A stretch of 30,955 nt of DNA from the NCBI GenBank assembly GCA_964343195.1, contig CAYFIR010000081.1, positions 1 to 30,955 on the forward strand, read 5' to 3'. Origin of the DNA: CAYVAP01 sp964343195. Lineage in GTDB: Bacteria; Bacteroidota; Bacteroidia; J057. The notes under the pieces are model-generated. The model had not been told where the DNA came from, ran no database searches, and saw only the letters and a program-made list of their open reading frames with translations. A program made the translations under genes and the position numbers. Positions 16,199-23,547 of this stretch are shown here, piece by piece; positions within the stretch are counted from its first letter, which is position 1, and each line of letters opens with the position of its first letter.

Positions 16199-16768
16199 AT
16201 GAAGGGACTTACCCTGTTTTGGATCCTCCTGGGGACATTACTGTTGAGCGCCTGCTTCACGGTACGTGACGTGGAGCCCCCCAATCAGGTTAATTCTGAC
16301 TGGGTCAGCCCTACTGATTATGAAATACTGCTTCAGAACCTCCGGACTGCTATCAGCCAGACCAACGTACAAAACTACCTGAGATGCTTTAATCGGGATT
16401 CCTTTGTCTATCAGCCAGTTGCAGCGCTCTACAACAACAATGAGTCCATCTGGGCCAACTGGGCGCTACAAGATGAGCAAACCTATCTCGAAAATGCATT
16501 TGCAGATCTAAGTGTCAACAGCGGACAGTCCTTACTCCTTGAAGAGCAGGACCTCCAGGATGTGACTCCTGACTCCCTACGGTATGTAGGTGGCTACACC
16601 TTACGGATTAACCACACCGACACCAGTCTGACCACCCTGTTCAAGGGACAGATTCAACTCACCATTAAGCGCAATTCCTTCAACGAGTGGGAAATTCACC
16701 GCTGGACAGACATTCAACTTGCTGAGGATAGTAGTTGGAGTAATCTGAAGCTAAAGTATATCCAGTGA
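16199..16768 (+). CDS. Small lipoprotein of unknown function
   Basis: A 189-residue lipoprotein with lipobox LSAC at residue 19. The mature part has a helical N-terminal half (SPTDYEILLQNLRTAISQTNVQNYLRCF) and a C-terminal sheet ending in NEWEIHRWTDIQL. That layout is reminiscent of NTF2-like or SnoaL-type lipoproteins, in which WxIxRWxD is common. It is the last gene of the barrel / serine hydrolase / lipoprotein operon, 11 bases after the hydrolase stop. The NTF2-like reading is tentative. Confidence 0.7.
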   Translation: MKGLTLFWILLGTLLLSACFTVRDVEPPNQVNSDWVSPTDYEILLQNLRTAISQTNVQNYLRCFNRDSFVYQPVAALYNNNESIWANWALQDEQTYLENAFADLSVNSGQSLLLEEQDLQDVTPDSLRYVGGYTLRINHTDTSLTTLFKGQIQLTIKRNSFNEWEIHRWTDIQLAEDSSWSNLKLKYIQ

Positions 16769-16773
16769 GGCGG

Positions 16774-16794
16774 TATGAGTTATGAGGTATGAGG
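16774..16794. repeat. Three tandem heptamers
   Basis: Three direct copies of TATGAG(T/G) lie right after the stop of the lipoprotein gene. They are followed at 16815-16827 by the short-loop palindrome AAGGC-TAC-GCCTT. The region lies between convergent genes and may act as an untypical transcript end. No classic terminator was seen here. Confidence 0.5.
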
Positions 16795-16879
16795 TGATTC
16801 GAAACCCCGTATCAAAGGCTACGCCTTATATCGTATTTCCTTATTCCATATACCCTATTCCGGCATTCCCGCTAACTCC

Positions 16880-17824
16880 CTACCGCTGTAGCAAGGCCGC
16901 TCCGTAGGAGTACCCACCCCCAAATACACAAAGTACAGCCAGTTCGCCAGGCTTGATATTGTCCTGATGCTCGGAAAGGGCGATGCCACACCCCGCGCAC
17001 CCAGTATTTCCCAGATACTGAATATTGGAGACCACCTTTTCCAGTGGTAGCTTCAGATCCGCAGCGACTTTTTTGCTGATGCGGAAATTGGCCTGATGAG
17101 GAATCAACCAGTTGAGATCGTCGAGATGCTTCCCATTGCGCAGGAGAATGTCCTGGCTGATGCGACTCATGTACTGCGTCGCATGGATGAAGACATCCCG
17201 GCCGTTTGGCATGACAATTCCGGGACCATCGGGGATTAGCTTTACCCCTTCAAGGTTCTTTCCTACTCGACCTGCTCCGCCAGTCAATATGTCCAGAATT
17301 TCAAAGTCTTCATCACGCAGCTTTTCCCTGGTGATCACCATCGCCGCAGCCCCATCGCCCCACAGGTGCCCGGCTTTGGTGTCTTCTTCATTGGCAAAGC
17401 GGGTGTTGTGGTCCGAGACCACTACCAGAGCGGTTTTAGCCTTGCCCATGGCAAAATATCCCTGTACGATTTCGATGGCATTGAGCAAGCTGGAGCAGGC
17501 GGACGAGATGGTGACCACAGGCACTTCTCCGACTGGCAGTTCATGCTGAACGGCATGCCCCAGGGTTGCTACGGTATCGTGTGGGGAGTAGGTAGCAGCG
17601 ACGATGAGCCCTAGTTCCTCGATTGGAAAAGAAATTTTCTGCATGGCCAACCTGACGGCGTCGTTGGCCATGGTTTGGGTATTCTCGCCAGGCCCGGCTT
17701 TGCGGCGTTCTTTGATCCCGGTTCTGCTTTCCATCCACTCCTCCGTCAGGCCGTTAATATTTTGAAAGTATGCATTGGTGATGACCTGCTCAGGATAATA
17801 GTGTGCTATGGCATTAATGAACAT
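16880..17824 (-). CDS. KAS III (FabH-like) ketosynthase
   Basis: A 314-residue thiolase-fold condensing enzyme. Its triad is Cys110 (SSACSSLLNA), His (LIPHQANFRI) and Asn (YLGNTGCAGCGIALSE), the FabH arrangement that joins an acyl-CoA to malonyl-ACP. The open frame extends 15 codons further up, to 17869, but that ATG lies inside a TATGTTTG -7-type box, and MFINAIAHYYPEQVITN is the normal FabH beginning. I therefore place the start at 17824. No acyl-carrier or fatty-acid genes adjoin, so it may be a paralogue for a special lipid or starter unit rather than the housekeeping FabH. Confidence 0.88.
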   Translation of the reverse strand: MFINAIAHYYPEQVITNAYFQNINGLTEEWMESRTGIKERRKAGPGENTQTMANDAVRLAMQKISFPIEELGLIVAATYSPHDTVATLGHAVQHELPVGEVPVVTISSACSSLLNAIEIVQGYFAMGKAKTALVVVSDHNTRFANEEDTKAGHLWGDGAAAMVITREKLRDEDFEILDILTGGAGRVGKNLEGVKLIPDGPGIVMPNGRDVFIHATQYMSRISQDILLRNGKHLDDLNWLIPHQANFRISKKVAADLKLPLEKVVSNIQYLGNTGCAGCGIALSEHQDNIKPGELAVLCVFGGGYSYGAALLQR

Positions 17825-17862
17825 AGGTGGTGTAGGTGTGATGATTGTAGGCGAATAAGCTC

Positions 17863-17870
17863 CAAACATA
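17863..17870 (-). promoter_or_regulatory. Candidate -7 box of the KAS III gene
   Basis: TATGTTTG on the minus strand fits the Bacteroidota TAnnTTTG element. It lies 39 bases upstream of the chosen ATG at 17824. A matching -33 TTG at the usual spacing was not evident. Confidence 0.4.
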
Positions 17871-17894
17871 GCAAATCCAGACCATTTGGGCAGA

Positions 17895-17933
17895 AAAAAG
17901 TATGCCCACGTTGCAATTCATGCGACGTGGGCA
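17895..17933 (-). terminator. Terminator of the leftward kinase operon
   Basis: On the minus strand, a 13-bp stem (17921-17933 with 17903-17915, one G-U pair) and five-base loop are followed by TACTTTTTT. It lies beyond the MITE-like element. The natural order is therefore coiled-coil stop, inserted element, terminator, as if the element had slipped between stop codon and terminator. Confidence 0.75.
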
Positions 17934-17970
17934 CCATGGCTGTATGCCAGAATGGATTGGTATCAGCCTA

Positions 17971-18129
17971 GAGGCTGTTTAGGTTTTGGTGTTTCGAGGC
18001 CAAACGCAGGATTTTTGGGATCTGACAAGGAAATTTTCCGACAAATAGCGAGCTATTTTGAGGAAAATTGACGCAGACAGGGCGCAAAAAGACCAGTTTG
18101 GGCCGATAAGGAAAAATCCAAACAGACTC
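17971..18129. mobile_element. MITE-like palindromic element, 159 bp
   Basis: The outer ends are GAGGCTGTTT (17971-17980) and AAACAGACTC (18120-18129), inverted repeats with one mismatch. The exact middle is a perfect hairpin AAATAGC-GA-GCTATTT (18043-18058). It is flanked by GAAATTTTCC and GGAAAATT, so most of the element can fold on itself. No transposase is encoded. The flanking triplets are CTA and TTA, close to but not a perfect duplication. Ends of the form GAGnCTGTT are common in IS5-type elements. The right 54 bases match the window start (1-55). The right end abuts the stop codon of the coiled-coil gene. Confidence 0.75.
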
Positions 18130-18726
18130 TTACTTGAAGAACTTCATCATGGCCGATTTTACATGGGAGTAGGCTTCCATCATCTCATCAGAGAATTCTT
18201 CCCAGCGCTTTTCTCCCTCTTTGCTGCGTTCTTCCCAGAAGTTTTTGGTCTCCTGGATCTTCTCTTCTACTTCCCGGCGGGCTTCAGAATATTCTTCTTT
18301 TGCCTCTTCTCCTCCCAGATGCATCTGCACCCTCATGGCGTCCAGGTGAGCTCGGAATAGTTCAGTGCGGTGCTTGAAAGCCTTTTCCCATTCAGATACC
18401 GTCTCCTTGCCCTCAGACTGCACCTTCTGATACTCCATCTTTGCTTCCTCCAACGCATGATCCAGTTTCTTTTGCTGCTCTTCGAACGCCTCTTTGGTTT
18501 CTGCCTTGCCCAGGGCTAGTTGCACCTGTAGCTCTTCCAGCTTTGCCTTGAGGTTAGGCGCATGCTCGCTCTCATATTCATCAATTTTTGCAGCAGCATC
18601 GCCCAGATAGGATTTGAAGCTTTCGCGCTGCTTTTCAAAGGCAGCGTTCATTTCATCAAGGCCCATTGAGAATTTAACCTTCAGGTTATCAAGTTCACGG
18701 TCAAAGTCTTCCAGGTATTTATTCAT
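18130..18726 (-). CDS. Charged coiled-coil protein
   Basis: A 198-residue, almost wholly helical protein with heptad-like charge patterning, rich in Glu, Lys and Ala (LKAKLEELQVQLALGKAETKEAFEEQQKKLDHALEEAKMEYQ). There is no signal peptide or membrane segment. Two similar segments, LEELQVQLALGKAETKEAFEEQQKKLDHALEEAK (about 63-96) and LDAMRVQMHLGGEEAKEEYSEARREVEEKIQETK (about 127-160), show an internal duplication of about 64 residues. It is the last gene of the leftward kinase operon, 32 bases after the APH-like gene. Its TAA stop touches the end of the MITE-like element, so the true C-terminus may have been altered by insertion. The function is unknown, and a scaffold for the kinases is possible. 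Confidence 0.75.
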   Translation of the reverse strand: MNKYLEDFDRELDNLKVKFSMGLDEMNAAFEKQRESFKSYLGDAAAKIDEYESEHAPNLKAKLEELQVQLALGKAETKEAFEEQQKKLDHALEEAKMEYQKVQSEGKETVSEWEKAFKHRTELFRAHLDAMRVQMHLGGEEAKEEYSEARREVEEKIQETKNFWEERSKEGEKRWEEFSDEMMEAYSHVKSAMMKFFK

Positions 18727-18758
18727 CGTTCACGTGGGTTAGTGTTTGGATATTTCCT

Positions 18759-19790
18759 TTAATTAATCAGCTTTTCCGGCCATTTGCAAATTCTCAAATG
18801 ATAGGTTTTGAGTAGCTGGAAATATCTGGCACAACGGTCCCGATAATAGGCCTTCGCCTGTTCCCCATTCGCCTGTTCCAGTTTGAGTGCATTTACCTTT
18901 AGCTTGATATTGGCCCTTAGCATCAGATAAAAGTCCCAAACAGGCAGTTCGTAGGAATCCATGCATGGCATTTCAGCCTGATAGGCGTCCCAAAGGGCTC
19001 CTTTGAGGTTATCAACCTTATAAAAATCGAGGCTGAGCCAGAGAAAAGCCAGTTCACTTAGCAGGTCAATTCTCCTAAGGCTGTCATCAAATTCAATACA
19101 ATCAAAAATCAGGGGAGGGGCGGTCATGAATATGTTTCCGGCATGCAGGTCTCCATGCACATCTCTCACAAAGCCTTTCTTCACCCTTTCTGTAAAAATG
19201 GCAGCATGAGTCCATAGGTGTTCAATGGCATGCTCGACTATGGTGCGCAGGGTTTTGGCATAGTCCTTACCAAGGGCAGATTCCACGATGGATTCTACAA
19301 ATAGGACGTCCGCAAACTCTTCTTCCAGCTCTTCCAGGTTAAATTGTTGAGACACAATGGGGGCCCTGGCGTGAAACCGCGCCAGCCTCCGGGCTAATGA
19401 TTCCATTTGCCCCACTGAAACTGTGCCTCCTTTCCGTAACTGGTGATCCAACTGGAGCGATGTATCTACTCGCTTCATTTCGACAGCGTAGTCGATCGGC
19501 TCCCCGGAACCGTCTCCAAAGGAGAGGTCCCCATTGTCCAGCCGAAAAATTGGGGTAACACCGCGGTACAGGCACTTGGCTGTCCTCCGGTTGAGCTTCA
19601 CCTCCTTTTCACACAGCTTCTTTCTGGTCTCAAGGTCTAGTGTATTTATGAAATCATATTCTACCGGCTTTTTAATTTTATATGCCTGATTGCCCACCAG
19701 GAGCACCCAGGAAATATGAGTCTCGAACAGCTGTGGTTCGAGTTCAGGAGCCTGTTGCTCAAGATACCGATGTAAGGATAGGGCGTCCAT
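18759..19790 (-). CDS. Aminoglycoside-phosphotransferase-like kinase (COG2187)
   Basis: A 343-residue APH-fold kinase. It has the Lys-rich N-lobe strand AYKIKKPVEYDFINT (about 37-50), the catalytic loop His212-Gly-Asp214-Leu-His-Ala-Gly-Asn219 and the metal-binding IFDCIEFDD (Asp230, Asp235/236). COG2187 proteins are often fused to a COG0645 P-loop kinase. Here that partner is the separate gene just upstream, overlapping by 32 bases in another frame, and in the opposite order to the usual fusion (APH part first). A joint function is likely, but the substrate is unknown. Drug resistance should not be assumed. Confidence 0.85.
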   Translation of the reverse strand: MDALSLHRYLEQQAPELEPQLFETHISWVLLVGNQAYKIKKPVEYDFINTLDLETRKKLCEKEVKLNRRTAKCLYRGVTPIFRLDNGDLSFGDGSGEPIDYAVEMKRVDTSLQLDHQLRKGGTVSVGQMESLARRLARFHARAPIVSQQFNLEELEEEFADVLFVESIVESALGKDYAKTLRTIVEHAIEHLWTHAAIFTERVKKGFVRDVHGDLHAGNIFMTAPPLIFDCIEFDDSLRRIDLLSELAFLWLSLDFYKVDNLKGALWDAYQAEMPCMDSYELPVWDFYLMLRANIKLKVNALKLEQANGEQAKAYYRDRCARYFQLLKTYHLRICKWPEKLIN

Positions 19791-20310
19791 GTTCGATATA
19801 TTTTAGGGCATTGATTATATTCTGCTTGAGAGAGTGTGAGTGAGTGTCCAGCCTGAGATGAGGGATAAGAATAGGAGGATACTGGGCCTGTACTAATTTA
19901 AATACCTCAAAATCTGCTTCACTTTCAGGTCTCTGCTTTTTGAGGCGTTTTTTGATCTCTTTTTCCGGGGCCCAGGTTTCTATGATGTACAAGGGCCGGG
20001 ATTGCTGAATTACCAATTCGCAGGCCCGTCTGCGATGATCGGGATTGGAGAAGGTAGCATCCACGACCAGATTCTCCCCTCGGGTCAGGAATTCCTCCAT
20101 TTGCTCTATCAGAAAGGCATAGACCCTGTCCTTATCTCCTGCAGAATATTTTCCCCGACTCTCTAGCTGAATCCTCAGCCGGTCACTGCTAAGGTGCCAC
20201 CCATCCAATGCAACCGCTATGTCCCGGGCTAGGGTGGTTTTACCAGTGCCTGGTAAGCCCATTACAAGAACAGCGATGTTGGCGGCCTTGGGTGTGGACT
20301 TGTTTTGCAT
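19759..20310 (-). CDS. P-loop kinase (COG0645, polynucleotide-kinase-like)
   Basis: A 183-residue small P-loop kinase. It has Walker A GLPGTGKTT (residues 18-26), the catalytic-type SSDRLR (Asp43, Arg46), VVDATFSNPDHRRRA (about 88-102) and a lid-like KKRLKKQRPESEADFE. This layout resembles the kinase domain of T4 Pnk and bacterial Pnkp. The frame is open up to 20397. The leading 29 residues (MEGVLCKLPSLKG...) fit no fold, so I take the ATG at 20310. It is the first gene of the leftward operon. Its 3' end overlaps the APH-like gene, which suggests coupled translation. Confidence 0.82.
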   Translation of the reverse strand: MQNKSTPKAANIAVLVMGLPGTGKTTLARDIAVALDGWHLSSDRLRIQLESRGKYSAGDKDRVYAFLIEQMEEFLTRGENLVVDATFSNPDHRRRACELVIQQSRPLYIIETWAPEKEIKKRLKKQRPESEADFEVFKLVQAQYPPILIPHLRLDTHSHSLKQNIINALKYIEHGRPILTSVS

Positions 20311-20617
20311 TTTTGCTGGATTGTTTAACAAAAGGGATTGACCTGCGATACGAAACAGACCTTTCAATGAGGGTAATTTGCACAATACCCCTTCCACGAC
20401 TTAAGACATAGGCTTCGGGACCAAGTGACTTAACAAATGCCTACGCATTGCCATATGCTTCCCTCAGGCCAACGTTTTCGCACTCCTTTACACTCAGCAG
20501 ATGACTTTAGCTATTAGGGCCGGGTGCCATAAGTGACAACTTATTCGGGGTAATCCTGATATGATTTTGTTTAATTTCGAAGGGGTAGCTCATTAAAAAC
20601 CTGATTAGCTTTGTTTT
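20311..20617. promoter_or_regulatory. Divergent control region of the two kinase/phosphatase operons
   Basis: No gene is supported in these 307 bases. They separate two divergently transcribed operons. Two short dyads with AAGT/ACTT arms are present: AAGT-G-ACTT (20423-20431) and ATAAGT-GACA-ACTTAT (20529-20544). They could be sites for one shared regulator. A TAGCTTTG box is close to the rightward start. No leftward promoter was assigned. Confidence 0.4.
20606..20613 (+). promoter_or_regulatory. TAGCTTTG -7-type box at the phosphatase start
   Basis: It matches the Bacteroidota TAnnTTTG consensus exactly and ends only four bases before the ATG at 20618. If it is used, the transcript would be leaderless or almost so. 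A -33 TTG at normal spacing is missing, which weakens the call. Confidence 0.4.
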
Positions 20618-21244
20618 ATGCGCAGAATCGCCATCTCTGACATACATGGCTGTAGCCTTACCTTTAAAACTCTCGTGGACCAGGTGGTACAGATCAAGCC
20701 AGGCGACCAACTGTTTTTGTTGGGAGACTTTTTCCACCGTGGCCCTGACGAATTTGGAATTTTTGATTTTATATGGGAACTGGAAGCGAGAGGGGTAAAG
20801 GTCCAGGCTTTGATGGGAAATCATGATGAGATGTTCCTGGATGCATGTGACAGGGGACTTAGGCAGGTCGAGGATAAGTACCGTAATTATGTCCAGGGTT
20901 TACCTAGCTATCTGGAGGTTGAAGGATATCTATTGGTTCATGCTGGCCTTAATTTTGAGTATCGGGACCCGCTACAGGATGAGTTATCCATGAGATGGAT
21001 CAGAGGATGGGAATCCAGGCTCAATAGGGAATGGCTCGGAGACCGACGAATACTGCACGGGCATATCCGCAAAGAGAAACCCATTATCAGGCAATCTGTG
21101 GCTGAACAACATCCCATCATTGGCATTGATAATGGTTGTTTTAAAATTGAGGTACCAGGTCAGGGTAGCCTTTGCGCATTTGATATGGATACCATGGAAC
21201 TATACTTTCAGCCAAATCTGGACATGAGTGAACCGGCTCGGTAG
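20618..21244 (+). CDS. PPP-type metallophosphoesterase
   Basis: A 208-residue calcineurin-like phosphoesterase with the full two-metal set: Asp8-Ile-His10 (SDIHG), Asp37 in GDFFHRGPD, GNHDE (Asn68, His69), LVHAGL (about 108) and HGHI (about 146). Small enzymes of this type act as protein Ser/Thr phosphatases (PrpA-like), Ap4A hydrolases or nucleic-acid 2',3'-phosphatases. It is the first gene of a rightward operon, 38 bases before an APH-like kinase and divergent from a polynucleotide-kinase-like gene. Substrate choice cannot be made from sequence alone. Confidence 0.9.
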   Translation: MRRIAISDIHGCSLTFKTLVDQVVQIKPGDQLFLLGDFFHRGPDEFGIFDFIWELEARGVKVQALMGNHDEMFLDACDRGLRQVEDKYRNYVQGLPSYLEVEGYLLVHAGLNFEYRDPLQDELSMRWIRGWESRLNREWLGDRRILHGHIRKEKPIIRQSVAEQHPIIGIDNGCFKIEVPGQGSLCAFDMDTMELYFQPNLDMSEPAR

Positions 21245-21282
21245 TTACACTCTGATTGGACCGTTAACTAGTAATTGAAAAT

Positions 21283-22323
21283 ATGCGATTTCTGGATTTT
21301 CAGACCATAGTGAATGAAGCATGGTCAACCTTTCAGCCAGACATACCGCTCAAAAAGGTAACTGATATCAGTGTCAGGGTCTCGACCAACCATGTTTACA
21401 AACTGGAATTCGACGATTTTGATTTTCTCATAGGAAAGTTGTCCTATTTCGGAAAATATGAGCACTTCGTGGAAGACCATGAGATCATCAATCGACTCTC
21501 TGAGAATCTCCCCTGGCCGTATGACCAATTTCTGGCCAGGTCGCTGACACGGGATGGGAAGGTATTTACCTATCGGTATCGACAAATCGATCAGGATGTT
21601 TGGGTGGTATTTTACAGACCGGTACATATTGGACAACCGCTACCGAAGCGGCTGAACCTCGATCAGGTGGAGAATCTGGGACGGGAAATGGCCCGTTTTC
21701 ACCGCGCCTGTACGGATATCCTTCCCCTGCTTCCGACCTCCTCCAAAACGACTGCCTATGATTTGGAGACACTCAAGGCCCACTTGGCCACGGAACTGGG
21801 AGATTTTGAATATGGGGCCCACAGGCCAAAGATTGAGTACCACATCGACCAGTTTTTTCTGAATAGCGAAAAATTACAGGCAGATAGCTTTCCTGTAATC
21901 CCCGTTTTCGTGGATTGGAACATTGGAAACTTCTCACTTAATGCTGCCAATCGCCTGTATTCCCGATGGGATTACGATTGGTTCAGGATGAGCTCCAGGG
22001 TCATGGACTTCTACTTCATGAGTCGGGTAGTCTCTGATATAGGCGATCAATCCAAATTCAGCTACTTCCTCAATCCGCTCATGGAAGAGCGATTTTTGGT
22101 CTTTCTGAAGGCCTATCACGCTGAATTTCCCCTTTCTGAGGCTGAAATCCATCTTATCAGAGAGGCCTATCGTTTTTTTCTACTTCATTACGTAGTAGAT
22201 TTCGGCCGATTTTTCTTTCATAGTATCTACGCTACTCGACTACTCAAGGAGACCTTTGAAATTCATTTACCCAAACTCGAATCCGAGTTTGATACCGAAA
22301 AATTGCTAACAGCATGCAAGTAA
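21283..22323 (+). CDS. Divergent APH/choline-kinase-like phosphotransferase
   Basis: A 346-residue protein with the architecture of APH-fold kinases. The N-lobe contains NHVYKLEFDDFDFLIGKL (about 36-53), ARFHRACTDILP is near residue 137, and the catalytic loop reads VFVDWNIGNFSL. The catalytic Asp211 and Asn216 are kept, but the usual His-Gly before the Asp is replaced by Phe-Val. The metal-binding Asp is probably Asp230 in SRWDYDW. The Pfam APH family is likely and the substrate unknown. Its 3' end overlaps the HAD gene by 10 bases, so the two are almost certainly coupled. Confidence 0.78.
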   Translation: MRFLDFQTIVNEAWSTFQPDIPLKKVTDISVRVSTNHVYKLEFDDFDFLIGKLSYFGKYEHFVEDHEIINRLSENLPWPYDQFLARSLTRDGKVFTYRYRQIDQDVWVVFYRPVHIGQPLPKRLNLDQVENLGREMARFHRACTDILPLLPTSSKTTAYDLETLKAHLATELGDFEYGAHRPKIEYHIDQFFLNSEKLQADSFPVIPVFVDWNIGNFSLNAANRLYSRWDYDWFRMSSRVMDFYFMSRVVSDIGDQSKFSYFLNPLMEERFLVFLKAYHAEFPLSEAEIHLIREAYRFFLLHYVVDFGRFFFHSIYATRLLKETFEIHLPKLESEFDTEKLLTACK

Positions 22324-23159
22324 ATTCCTTCAGGGAAATAGCTACCCGTTACAAAGCCATATTTTTTGACGCGTATGGTGTTCTCAAAAACAGTCGAGGG
22401 ATTATTCCTGGCGTACATGAGTTGCTGGACTTTCTGGATGAGCAGTCTATCACCTACTATGTAATCACCAATGATGCTTCTCGCGGGCCGGAGCGCCTGG
22501 CGATGAGTTATCATCAACAGGGGGTACATCAGATTACCGGCGACAAAATCATCTCATCCGGGATGCTGGCAAGGGAGTTTCTGGTAAACAAGGTGACCAA
22601 AGGGACCATCGCCTACCTGGGTACGGAGATTTCTGCGCATTATGTTGAATCTGTAGGGCTTGAAACCGTGTCCATTCGCGACCTCAACCTGGCAGATGCG
22701 GACAGCATTTCGGCTTTGGTATTGCTTGATGATGAAGGATTTAACTGGGAAACAGATATCAACAAAGCGGTAAATCTCCTGCGTCAGCGAAATATACCTG
22801 TGGTGGTCGCCAATACAGACCTCACATACCCTGTTTCAAAAGATGAGGTGGCCATTGCCATTGGGGGGCTAGCCAATATGCTGGAACAGATAGTCGGTAA
22901 GCGATTTATGCGCTTTGGGAAACCAGATGCACAGATCTTTCATTTCGCACTTGAGCATGTACAAAAAGATCTTGCCGTAAACCGCGATTCCATCCTGATG
23001 GTGGGAGATACCCTGACCACAGACATCCTGGGAGGAAACAAGTTTGGGATAGATACCTGTCTTACCCTGACCGGGAATACCCTTTCCCATAGAACCAAGT
23101 ATCAAATTGAGTCACTAGGAATCAAGCCAACCTATATTTGTAAATCGGTGGGAACCTGA
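22314..23159 (+). CDS. HAD-superfamily IIA protein
   Basis: A 281-residue HAD phosphatase-like protein of class IIA (NagD-type). It has FFDAYGVLKN with the nucleophile Asp19, a Ser/Thr motif at VITNDAS (about 50), a large C2-type cap and the C-terminal GDTLTTDILGGNKFGIDTCLTLTG (about 224-247) with the acidic metal pair. The usual acid/base Asp two residues after the nucleophile is Tyr21. The same position is Trp in the DxWGV subgroup, so it may be natural to this branch. It is the last gene of the phosphatase/kinase/HAD operon and is followed by a strong terminator. Confidence 0.87.
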   Translation: MQVNSFREIATRYKAIFFDAYGVLKNSRGIIPGVHELLDFLDEQSITYYVITNDASRGPERLAMSYHQQGVHQITGDKIISSGMLAREFLVNKVTKGTIAYLGTEISAHYVESVGLETVSIRDLNLADADSISALVLLDDEGFNWETDINKAVNLLRQRNIPVVVANTDLTYPVSKDEVAIAIGGLANMLEQIVGKRFMRFGKPDAQIFHFALEHVQKDLAVNRDSILMVGDTLTTDILGGNKFGIDTCLTLTGNTLSHRTKYQIESLGIKPTYICKSVGT

Positions 23160-23178
23160 TCGATGGTTTCTAAAAGGA

Positions 23179-23220
23179 AAACACCTCGAAGGTTCAGGAC
23201 CTTTGAGGTGTTTGTTTTTT
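23179..23220. terminator. Bidirectional terminator between convergent genes
   Basis: A 15-bp stem (23179-23193 with 23199-23213, one mismatch pairing as G-U) with a five-base loop. T-rich tracts lie on both sides: TTTGTTTTTT on the plus strand and TTTTCCTTTT on the minus strand. It ends both the HAD operon and the leftward polyketide operon. Confidence 0.85.
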
Positions 23221-23431
23221 AAAACGCCGGCTCCATTCTGGAGACCTTGCATGCGCTACAATCTTTCACCTTTCCAAAATAGGTTTCCCGGTATTTGTGA
23301 AGGGTTTGAAAGGGAATCCCCAGGATGGTTTTTTGAATTCTGGTGACCTGAACGATCAGGTGCCCCATCTCAGGATGAAAGCGGGATTCCTGACGTGAAT
23401 TGCGTTGGATAGAAACGAGTTTTAAACTCAA
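23219..23431 (-). CDS. Small conserved-looking protein with a C-terminal CxxC
   Basis: The C-terminal part, MGHLIVQVTRIQKTILGIPFQTLHKYRETYFGKVKDCSACKVS, is well-formed protein sequence. It resembles short Bacteroidota proteins with a KTLHKYRETYxGxVKDCxxC ending. The CxxC could bind metal. The frame is open up to 23557, but the upstream residues are low-quality and overlap the polyketide synthase. I place the start at a TTG at 23431 (70 residues). An ATG 21 codons further down would give 49 residues. It is the last gene of the methyltransferase / type III PKS unit. The function is unknown. Confidence 0.5.
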   Translation of the reverse strand: MSLKLVSIQRNSRQESRFHPEMGHLIVQVTRIQKTILGIPFQTLHKYRETYFGKVKDCSACKVSRMEPAF

Positions 23432-23547
23432 AACGGCTGTTTCTTTTGGATACGAGATAACAAATTTTAAATAACTAATGCAAAAGTAGCCAAAACATTT
23501 ACCGACTCCAAAAGAGCTCCCATTACTCGAACTACCTCTCCAACCCC

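Noticed and set aside
18759..19790. Aminoglycoside resistance gene
   Set aside because: The APH fold is broad. The COG2187 type and its P-loop partner point to another substrate, and no resistance context is present.
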